Shown here in pieces: positions 48,286 to 58,085 of a stretch of 64,000 bases of DNA. Below the pieces are notes generated by a model. The model was given only the letters and a program-made list of their open reading frames with translations. It had not been told where the DNA came from and made no database searches. Numbering within the stretch: the stretch's first letter is position 1; every line of letters begins with the position of its first letter. This stretch comes from Oscarella lobularis (Eukaryota; Porifera; Homoscleromorpha; Homosclerophorida; Oscarellidae), in NCBI RefSeq assembly GCF_947507565.1, contig NC_089193.1, forward strand, positions 620,001 through 684,000, in the 5' to 3' direction. Both the position numbers and the translations under genes were made by a program.

Positions 48286-48540
48286 CTTATGGTTCATGGT
48301 TCATGGTTCATGATTCATGGTTCATGGTTCATGGTTCATGGTTCATGGTTCATGGTTCATGGTTCATGGTTCATGATTCATGCATGGTTCAGGATTCAGG
48401 GTTCATGGTTCATGGTTCATGGCTCACTTTTGGCAGAAACGGCACGCCATACATGAATTGTGATTCATGGTTTGAGGTTCATGGTTCATGATTCATGGTT
48501 AATGGTTCATGGTTTATTTTTGGCAGAAACGGCGCGCCAT
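48286..48540. repeat. TTCATGG array at the right side of the integrase/HECT element
   Basis: About 27 units of TTCATGG (complement of the left array). It is interrupted by a partial copy of the unique word GGCAGAAACGGC near 48434 and ends with the full TTTTTGGCAGAAACGGCGCGCC. Confidence 0.85.
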
Positions 48541-48636
48541 AGATATAGGTATGTATTTATGAAAAACCCGCTTCGCCATCTCTCTTCGTTTGGTGTTCCA
48601 TAATACATGTCGTTCCATATTCGATACGGGACTCTA
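48541..48636. mobile_element. Putative right terminus of the composite element
   Basis: GATACGGGACTC ends at 48634 and is followed by TA. It pairs with GAGTCCCGTATC at 41259 or with GAGTCCCGTAT at 45262. Two GTTCCAT words precede it. Confidence 0.55.
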
Positions 48637-48639
48637 GTA

Positions 48640-49350
48640 CGTCACGTGCTTTGTTGAGTGCTCAAACGACGACAGTCTCAAATGACGATGGATCTACCCA
48701 CTGATCGCGCGATTGACCACGACGACCTCTTCAGAACGACTCAAATCGAGTCAAACGCGTTGGAGACGAGGAAAACGACTTGAGTAAGAGGGAGTTTCTT
48801 GGACATGCGCAGACGTTCGTTGAAAGGGCGTGGCGTACGTACCAGACCCAAAAAATCCAAGATATTCATTTGACATTGCCCTAAGATTAACGCATTATGA
48901 TTGGCCAGATTTTTCTGGATCAGCAGACGAGAGCGTGCATAAAATGAAAGATGCGATACCATATTCGGGATATATTTAGGTTCGAGGCCCGTATATAGTC
49001 CAATGCAACTTTCGTGAAAAGAGAGCTATTGAGGGCATTTATCTCTTCCAAGGCATCTTTTAGCTAGACACCCTGCGGCACAACACACGTTCCGATGAGT
49101 TTTGGGCTTGAAGAGCTCGGTTTGTACATGTTCTTTTTCTATCTGAAAGCTCTGACCGCCTTCGATTTTCCTTTTTGGGTAATCATTCCATTTTACAGCG
49201 TTTCTATCCGCTGTGAAGAACGGAAATACGCTTTTCGTATCACAGTTCATCCGTAGATATCCGATGAAGTGGAAACAAACGACGAACATTGTACTGCAAA
49301 ATTAGGGTTTTTAACAATTCAATTTATTCGTTATGATTCTAATTGATGTA
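48640..49350. other. Intergenic or intronic, nothing recognised
   Basis: Lies between the composite element and the first recognisable ankyrin exon. No upstream exon of that gene was found, so its start is unknown. Confidence 0.4.
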
Positions 49351-49351
49351 G

Positions 49352-52300
49352 TACGGAGAAACTGCACTTCATCTCTCTCCCAATGCTGAGACAGCAGAAT
49401 ATTTAATTTCCGCTGGAGCCCATATAGAAGCTTTAGATAAGGTATTGAATATTGAAACATGCTGTTATGCTTCTCGCGCTTTGACATCAGGGTGACTTTA
49501 CACCTTTCCTCTTCGCCGTTTCTAATGGACGTCTAGAAGTTATGCATGTTCTTATTCAACATGGTTGCAACATTCATGTAAAATCCAACGTAAGAAAAGT
49601 AGAGAATTCGTGTCATAAAATGTAATGAGAAATTGTAGGATGGGGATGGACCTCTGGTACTGGCAAGTGCTGAGGGTCATTTGAATATCGTACGAGAACT
49701 TGTTAAAATGGGATGCATTGTTAATGAACATCATCAGGTATTGCAGTGTGGCAGATACGCAAATACTTTTCTATTTATGAATTTTTAGAATGGCTATACT
49801 TCACTTCATACGGCGTGTCAGAATGGACATGCGGAAGTCGTTAAATTTCTAATATTGTCTGCAGCTGATGTAGAAGCCGTGAATTTTGTAATAATTTATT
49901 AAGAAATGATGGATAAGTTAGTAACGGTTTGACTTAATTAAGTGGGGAGAGACACCCTTTCTTCGAGCCGTTGTTCACGGACAGTCCGTCGTCGTGGATT
50001 TTCTCATTCAAAGTAGTTGCAATGTCTCTGCAAAATCTTACGTAATTAACACACATACAGAAATTAATTATTGGGTAATGGGTAATTTCTAATCAATAAT
50101 GGCCTGTAGAATGGCAATGGAGCTCTGACATTTGCATGTGAGAAGGGTCATTTCGATATAGCAAGGAAACTTCTTGGAATGGGATTCAATGTCAATGAAG
50201 TTGACCAGGTATAGAGTAGTACGGAAGAGACGTACAGATTTGTCATTCGGTTTTTTAGGATAGCTGTACTTCGCTTCATTGGGCGTCTCGGAATGGACGC
50301 GCGGCAACGGCAGAACTTCTAGTTTCAACAGGAGCTGATTTAAATGCCAAAAATAAAGTAAATTATTCTCTTTCACTCTAATTTCATTTGTTACTTTGGA
50401 TATATAGCTTGGTAATACGCCTCTTTTTGAAGCTGAGTTGAACAAGCACCACGAAGTCGCTAAAGTTCTGAAAGAAGGAAAAAACAAGGAGATCCGACCG
50501 AAGGTGTGTCTTCTAAATTCAATATTTTGTAAATGACATGGCTGAAGATCTGAATTTGTCGGGGTTTCCTCGGCATGAGACTCAGACCTGTTTGTTTAGG
50601 TCGCCGAAACTTTTCCGCGTGAACGTGACGTACATTCAGAAGACCGTAGCGTTGAGAGCAATCCTGCTAAGGAAACTGAAGAAAAGGAAGCCCGTTTTCA
50701 ACAGATATATGACCAGGCTTTAAAACGCGGCTCTGTAACAGTGAATCGTTCTCGAGTTATTGTTACTGGTCAAGACGGGGCTGGCAAGTCATGTCTTGTA
50801 GATTCTCTTTTGAACAGACCTTTTGAGAGAGATAAAGCAAGCACAGAAGGAGCGACCGTGGCAATGACACACACAGCATCAAGCGGATGGGCTGTCACTA
50901 GCAGCAAGGACCACCTGGATGCACTTATTGCAGAGGGTGTCTATTCGATGAATCAGCAGCGATCGTCTTTGAAAGACGGGCAAAAAATCTCTACGCAATT
51001 TTCTCGTTTTGTTGTAGAATCATATGACTTTGACTCTTCTTCACAAGTGGACTCTGCGGAACCGGCATATCCGCTGCAATCACTTGCAGAAGATTTGCAG
51101 GCATTTGGTCTGCAGGCGAAAACGCTTACACCTAACCAACAGCAGTTGGTGAGCACTTTTCTCAAGAATAAGCCAAGCGAAGAAGATCTTGGTAAACAAA
51201 TTCTTGGCGTTCGCGATATCTGGGATTTGGGAGGACAAGAAATTTATCTTGCAACTCATTCTTCTCTCATGCCAGACAACAAAGCGTTTGGGTTATCCAT
51301 GTACATGGTTGTAATGGACATCTCAAAGTCGCTGTCCGACAAAGCGGAATCTTTTCATCGGTCATCGGACGGCGAGGTGATTGACCAAACAAGCGAATTG
51401 GGCTGGATTCGCACAAACGCAGACTTCCCTCTTTACTGGTTCGGCTCAATTACAGCGGCCCACGAAGGCACGCCTTTAGGCGACCATTGGCTGGGCAAAG
51501 ACGAAGAAGTGGCTCCTCCTCCTGTCTTTGCAATTGGCTCCCACAGAGACGTCTTGGATAGCAACAAGGAAACGTTTCCTAATACTGCGGCGGTTGAAAA
51601 ATGGCTGAGAGAGCAAGGAGAACTCTTTGACCAGCTTCTTAGGGACAGCGAATTCATTAAACACATTGTCGTACCGCAAAGACTCGGAGTCAGGGGCGAC
51701 CACGAAGACTTCTACGAGATGGCTCATTTCTTTAAAAGATTGTTTTTAATAGACAATACCGTCTCGGGTTCAGAGTCTCCCTGTAAAGGCGTTCAAGAAA
51801 TTCGTAAACGAGTCGATCGCATGACGACGACATATTGGAAAGGAATGAAGAAGCAGCCTCTGTTCTGGGTTTACCTTGAAATTCTTCTGTTTCGTTGGAA
51901 GGAAGTCATGAAAACGGTTGTGGCTAAGGTCGACGACATAGCAAAGCTCGCTCAGCATCCGTCGATCTGCAATATTTTGAGTCGCGACGAAGTCCTCGTG
52001 GCGCTAAATTTTCTCGCAAACGTTGGCGCAATTCTTTATTATCCAGAAGTGGAGGGTTTGAAGAACGTCGTTTTCACGAGGCCTACGTGGGTAATCAGAG
52101 CTCTTTCAGCGTTTGTGACAGCAGCAGAACCGGGCCCATTCATGATGCCAAAGTGGCATTGTCTGAAAGATAAAGGAATTATTTCCCAGGACTTAATGAA
52201 ATATCGTTTAAATCAAATGAGACTACAGAGCGAAGACAGCGATTTGGCTGCTGCTACAGGTGGTGCTGATCCGGAGCTAATGGAATATGAAGATGGACTA

Positions 52301-53421
52301 ATTGTGCAGCTGTTACAGCATCTTGACGTCATCATACCGGTGGCAGGATCGCCCCAAGGTGACTATTATGTTCCTTCGATGCTCAAACGGTCGTTTCTGT
52401 ATTCTCATACGCTTTGGGAACGTCTCACTCTGTCCTACTCAGAGTCTTGTCATCATAGTCATTTGCCTGGCTTCCCTGCACCCCTCATTGTCATTCCGAT
52501 GAAACTGAAGTTCGTTCCGGAGTGTCTCTACTTTCGTCTCGTAGCTCGCTTTCTAAATTTGCATCCGAAAGATCCGCAACTCTCTCGTCATCAGTGCATC
52601 TTTCTAGTACAAGATGAAGAGTCTCTGGTTGAAGGTATTCAACTACGTTGCTTCTAATAGATTGACTCTAGTTTGTATTGTGATTTTAGTTGAACTTGAA
52701 TTGCTGTATCACAGTCGAGGGAATTGGATTGCTCTAACGATTCGTTACATTGGTGAAGATGACCTAGCAAACGCATGTCCCTCTTTCTTACACTCAATTA
52801 GAGAGGAGCTGTTCAATCAAATGAGGAGTATATGCCAGCAGGGGATGGCAGGATTTACGTACAGCATATGTTGTCAAATACGAGAATCCATACACACTGA
52901 GAAACATTTAGATATTGATATCACGAGCCTGGCTGCTCTTCAAAAAGATGAGTACACCTATTCCCCAGGAGATGCCAAGTTGTACGACAAATTTGGGAAA
53001 CGACTGCAGGCAAAGCGAGAAGACTTTCTGAAAATTAACTGTTGGTTTAGTCGCCATTTCAGTGATGCTACACCACAGCCATGTCAAGGTAAGCAGACGT
53101 GCGTCGGTATTAAAATCATATTCGTTTCTTGTAGATGAACTTCCTAATGTGATCAACGAATCTCTCACCGTCATTGTCGCGAACCTGGTAGACGCAAGAT
53201 GGCAAAAATTTGCTGTTTTGTTGGGACGAAAAGCCAGTTCAATACCTCAGTACAAGGAAAAGTCTGATGAGAATTTTGTTCGGGCCATGATGGTCATAGA
53301 GGATTGGGTAGCCGAACGTGGTCGTGATGCAACGGCGAAAGCTCTTATTCAAGCTTGTGAGAATTGCGGAATTCACAGAGATAACATTGCGGATTCTTGT
53401 AAAAAGAACTGGAAGTCGTGA
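49352..53421 (+). CDS. Second ankyrin-ROC-COR-Death domain protein
   Basis: Eight ankyrin repeats lie on separate exons of about 90-100 nt (49352-50505; YGETALHLSPNAETAEYL, GDFTPFLFAVSNGRLEV, DGDGPLVLASAEGHLNIV, NGYTSLHTACQNGHAEVV, WGETPFLRAVVHGQ, and others). A linker exon leads into a long exon (about 50600-52634) with a ROC GTPase (P-loop GQDGAGKSCLVDSL, switch DIWDLGGQEIYLATHSS) and COR domain. Two further exons end in a Death domain (DARWQKFAVLLGRKASSIP) and stop at 53421. One exon per ankyrin repeat implies growth by exon duplication. Same architecture as the gene at 16608-20455 but a longer COR exon. No defect is seen. Role by family: GTP-controlled scaffold in death or immune signalling. 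The N-terminus is not found. Confidence 0.85.
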
Positions 53422-54939
53422 GAATATTTGCACTGTATATATACTTATGCCTTAGAAGAGCGCTGAGCTGGCGAGAACCTTAATTACCGGTACCCCTTTG
53501 CACTTCTCTCAGTCCCCAAAGTGCCGGAAGTAACGAAAGCCGTGAAGGTGCGTGTAGTAAGATAGACTTTACGGCTTTTTCAAGCGGATGTGCGTCCACT
53601 GACATAAATTAATTGTTTCAAAATTTTCATCGTTTTTATTTATCTGTGCTGAGGAAAGAACGCACGCTGATGAGGTAGCCTGCTGGCACTTGTAGAGTAA
53701 AAAAACATACATCAACGCGTTTCTGCCTTATCTATATCTAACCAAGGATTAACCCTATCCGAGTAAAGACGCGGCAGCAATCAGGCCCTAGCTTTTTCGA
53801 GTAGTTGTAAAATCGGGGGGCCCCCTACTTCTAGATCTGTGCTTTTGAGCCTCGCGATCAAACTGTCGTTGAACTTGCCGCTCCACTGGCGGGCGGCGAA
53901 CCACTAATCGAGCTCCCCTGCTCAATTCTCTAGACGAGGGTCCCCAATTCTTACGTGATCTGCGTCCTTGCAACGGCACGCACTTCGATCTGCGGCGTCG
54001 ATCATTGTTTCGATAATCAGGTAAATTACTTGCGAGTAAGAATAGGTTAACTTTTATTTGTAATTTTTGCAGGGGAAGCAGCGTAGGATGTTTAACTGCA
54101 CGATCATAAGTTCGATCATGCAAAGCCCAGTACGCCGTTATGGCATACCAACTATATGGTCAGGAGACGCGGGGTTAATTCGCGGGGTTAATTCGCGTAA
54201 TTAATCGAAGACTCATAGGGTACGTGTCTTTGCACGTAGTGTGCTCTTAGTTAAATCTATTCAAGCAATTTTTCAATTTTTTTTGGACCTATTAGTGTCC
54301 GATGTACTGCGCACATGTGAGCCATGAGTCTTTTTAGTGTTGGAGTAGTTATCGTCATGACATTATTTAATCGCTTGCTGCGCATCAAATACATGTCTCC
54401 TGCCAATTTGACTATTTTCTTTGTTAATAGAAAAGTTTGGCCAAGACCAGAAAACACTTTTGGGTTTGGCAGCGTTGACCTGCTCTACCTAGATTCAGAT
54501 CACTTGACGGTTGACTTTTAGAATTTTATGGCTCATTTGGCCGAAGGGAAGGTGACTTCTATCACGAGTTGATAAAATACTATTTATCTGCTTTTAAGGT
54601 TTGAGTGATCTAGACGGAATTTTTTGCCCTAGTGTTCTTCAAGGAATTTTTTCTTGTCGGCGTGCTGACGTAGAGGCTCTTCAAAAGTAATTGGCTTTAG
54701 CGCGAGAAATATCCTTTTTGTCTATTAGCTGTGACGTTTAGCCAATGAGAAGCCAAGTGGTGAGAATAAATCTGTCAATTTTTTTGTATGCGTTTGGTTA
54801 CCAAACATCATTGAATGTCCCTTGCCTTTTTCCACCGTAGTCTGGTCACAGCATAAATTTATTAATCTATGGTCACAGTATAAACGAGCTGTGAGTCTTG
54901 CCTAAGCTCTAAACCTTCTCAAAAGTATGTGCGAGCGAC
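53422..54939. other. Intergenic, nothing recognised
   Basis: No exon is supported. The arginine-rich minus frame at 53788-54123 and the plus frame at 54324-54521 have no domain. GGGGTTAATTCGC is tandemly doubled near 54170-54200. Confidence 0.4.
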
Positions 54940-54941
54940 TA

Positions 54942-56047
54942 GAGCCGTTCCGGTACTTTCGGACAGGATGTTATTCGGACACTTCTTGCGTGGCCTTACA
55001 GGCTGCAGATTCCAACCGCTTTTGTCTGAGCTTCTTCCTTGGTCTCTTAGAGATTACTCACCAAAGTTCCAGCTGGTTCGAAAGAGCCATCGCCAGATGA
55101 CACGTCGTTATTCGAGCAAGGGTCCACTACATTCGGACAACACCATGCGATAGGGACAGGGCGATTTTCTTCACGATAATCTTTCGCAAATAAAGCAAGT
55201 TATATACCGTTAGAAAGGTCTTTCCTTGCTCTTTAATCCTACGTACCAAATTAATTAAATTTAATTTGGTAATTGAATTACTATTTTTTAAAAAATGACA
55301 AACTTTTGGCAAATTCGGACACGTTCATTAACGTTTTTTTTGGTAATCAATATCAAAACATCTGTTTATTTAATGCTATAGGGCTTTTTTGCATTTCTCG
55401 AAAAAAGTGTTTAGCGCAAGTGCGCGGGCCGCTGAACTCAGAAAAAGCAAAGACCAATGCAGTTAGCAGATATTAGAAACTCTTTTATACTATCGGAAAG
55501 GTCAAATAGTAGTTTGGAAAACAGCGAGACTTCTCTCGCTGGCGATCTGCCACCATCCAACTGCGTTAGACACTATTTTCGAGAATTGCAAAACAAGTTT
55601 GACAGGTCCTAATTTTTGGATTCTTTGAGCTTGATTTACAATTAAATAACAATGATAAACGTGTCCGAATTTGCCAAAAATTCGTCTTTTCTTAAAAATT
55701 AGTAATTCAATTACCCAATTAAATTTAATTAATTTGGTACGTAGGATTAAAGAGCAAGGAAAGACCTTTCTAATGGTATATAACTTGCCTTATTTGCGTA
55801 AGAACATCGTGAAGAAAATTGCTCTGTCCGTATCGCATCGTGGTGTCCGAAAGTACATGTAGTGGACCCTTGCTCGAATAACGACGTGTCATCTGGCGAT
55901 GGCTCTTTCGAACCAGCTGAAACATTGGTGAGTAATTTCTAAGAGAACAAGGAAGAAGCTCAGCCAAAAGCGGTTGGAATCTGCAGCCTGTAAGGCCACG
56001 CAAGAAGTGTCCGAATTACATCCTGTCCGAAAGTACCGGAACGACTC
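54942..56047. mobile_element. TA-type foldback element
   Basis: The ends GAGCCGTTCCGGTACTTTCGG and CCGAAAGTACCGGAACGACTC are flanked by TA (54940-54941 and 56048-56049). The arms are about 390 bp (54942-55330 and 55655-56047), with shared words such as GTAGTGGACCCTTGCTCG (complement) and TACGTAGGATTAAAGAGCAAG. The core of about 320 bp has no gene. Same end type as 23895-25577 and 41259-43030. Confidence 0.9.
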
Positions 56048-56049
56048 TA

Positions 56050-57065
56050 TGAACCTCGCAATGCCTACTCGCTTGCCTACGAACGTTGACTTCAGAGACG
56101 GACGGACGGATGGTGCGAACATATCTATGGTGCAACTCTGGAAGCCCTTAAGTCGTTTACGCACGCGCACTTGGATCGAACTGTAGTGTGTCTCCCGCTC
56201 CTCGTCGCACACGATCATCTTCGAGCCCTAGCCCCAGCTCGTCGCCTGCCTGCCTGCCGCACGCTTACTGCTGGGAAATGCATGCACCTTGGGGATTTTT
56301 CGACGCCAATTGGTAAGCGAAACGTCGTATTGCCCTTTCGAATTTCCCGATCGCAACGGCGTCAGAGCGTCGAAGCAGGCAGCGCGTGCCTGTCTCTACG
56401 CTCGAATGCCTTTTTCGCGTTTCGGACGTGATCGTCGCGGCGTCGTGACGCGTAGTGCAAGTGACGACGCGCGCCTCACCTGTCCACTGGACTTCTAGCG
56501 ATCCCTCATCGGACGCACTCGCGTTGCCTTTTATCTAATTCTCCTCTTTCTTTTTTCCAGTTTTGCGAGGAAAGACAAAGGCCAGCGCGTCAGCCAGGTT
56601 CGCACTCCCTTTGAGGCACCCATTGGTGTAGGCGTGCGATTGCGAGTGTGATGGGCTTGAAATTTCACGGGATTCTTGTAAGAATAGATATGACCTTAAT
56701 AAATTGTTACTGGCACACAGAGGATCGTCTTCATGTGATTGCATGGGCAAAGCAAGGACGGTTCCGCCTAGCTCTAAGCTTTCTAAAGGTCTTCCTGCGC
56801 TTGCGTCGTCTTAGTTCAGTTCCTGTGCCACTACGGATCCATGATGCGTCCTTTCTGCATATTGCTTTTTCTTCTCTGTTGCGCTATGTTGTTTCACATA
56901 TCAGCGAGTCTTTCAAAAGACTACCACAAAATAAACGGTGCGTTTGAGTAGCTAGAGCAAAGGAAGGCATAGTTCGGTTTGAGTAGTGACAGCTATAGAT
57001 TCCGGGACGCATAAGCGAAACAGATTAAATTAGTATGATCGTAGTCGTGGCGATTAAACTAAAAG
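56050..57065. other. Intergenic, nothing recognised
   Basis: GC-rich at first (many CG words near 56330-56460), then ordinary. Open frames at 56171-56947 show no domain. Confidence 0.4.
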
Positions 57066-57068
57066 CGG

Positions 57069-57285
57069 TTTGGTTCCTTTTGGTGCCGAATCGAAGCTTC
57101 CTAAGGCAATTCGATTGCAGCTTCGACATGGTTTCTTAGGATCTAATATGAGTTTATTGTGTAAAGTATTTGGTTCCTTAATTCTGGCCGCTGATGCTGA
57201 ATCGAAGCTTCATACGGCAATTCGATTGGAGCCTCGACATGGTTTCTTAGGACGTCCTCTAATAAACGTTAATACTGTAAAGCAA
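57069..57285. repeat. Two-copy tandem repeat of 100 bp
   Basis: TTTGGTTCC starts at 57069 and 57169. Each copy then has GAATCGAAGCTTC, GGCAATTCGATTG and TCGACATGGTTTCTTAGGA. No coding role is seen. Confidence 0.8.
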
Positions 57286-57411
57286 TCATGATATATTTAT
57301 AGAGTTTTGACTAAGTGGAAGTGAATCAAACATGTCTTGAACACACTAAAAATAGATTTTTAATTTGTAGCTACCGTTACTACTTAGAGTTAATTAGTCT
57401 CGGCTTTTATA

Positions 57412-58084
57412 GAATGTGAACAAAGCAGGATTTCTTTCTTTTCTTCGTCTCTCAAGATTATTTAACCTGGTCTCAAGCAGCAGACGTATGCTCTCCATAT
57501 GGAGCCCACCTAGTCTCGACCGAAAAAAGGAGCAAATCTCTCTGGTATGACCTTTTTCGACAATACAATATCGATTCGAAAATTTTTTCATCGGATTAGT
57601 GGTCTCTCCTGCTCATAAGGGTGCCTACAGCTATCGTTGGTCGGATGGTTCGCCGTTGGTGTATTCAGATTGGGGAAGTTTGAACAGTCACTGCAAAACG
57701 GAAATATGTGCGCCAATCATTCCTCGATGGAATGTAGCTTTTTCTTATTACGTGAGTTGGTCTCCGGCTACCTGTTCGTCTCCAAATAGATTCATCTGCG
57801 AGAAACCAAAAAGTGCTGCATTGAGTTTGTATATAACAGACCGCTTATATTTTCTTATAGATCTCGTGAACTTTGAGGTGCGACTTGTTACTGGCGTTAC
57901 GCCCAATCGAGGCCGCGCCGAGTTTTTTCTCGACGGTACGTGGAATCGCGTCTGCATGGGGACTAATGCTAGTCAACCGCGACTGCCGTATGTCAACATT
58001 TGGGCTACTCTGATCTTTTACATGTCAGAGCTTTGCGTTCCGAAGAAAAAAGCAGCAGCAATTATTCGTACATCGTTATGGTGC
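57412..58084 (+). pseudogene. Lectin/SRCR fragment
   Basis: A third relative of the receptor-kinase ectodomain: a C-type lectin domain (DYLTWSQAADVCSPYGAHL, YSYRWSDGSPLVYSDWG) and part of one SRCR domain (EVRLVTGVTPNRGRAEFF). The frame shifts at a run of six T near 57580 (between DSKIF and FIGLVVSPAHKG) and again in the SRCR near 57975 (QPRLPYV versus TAVCQHLGYSDLL). The SRCR stops at about 58084, abutting the 3' end of the kelch receptor-kinase gene that faces it. No signal peptide exon is seen. Confidence 0.75.
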
Positions 58085-58085
58085 T

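Noticed and set aside
53788-54123. Arginine-rich minus frame of 111 codons
   Set aside because: No domain, no splice signals, low-complexity composition.
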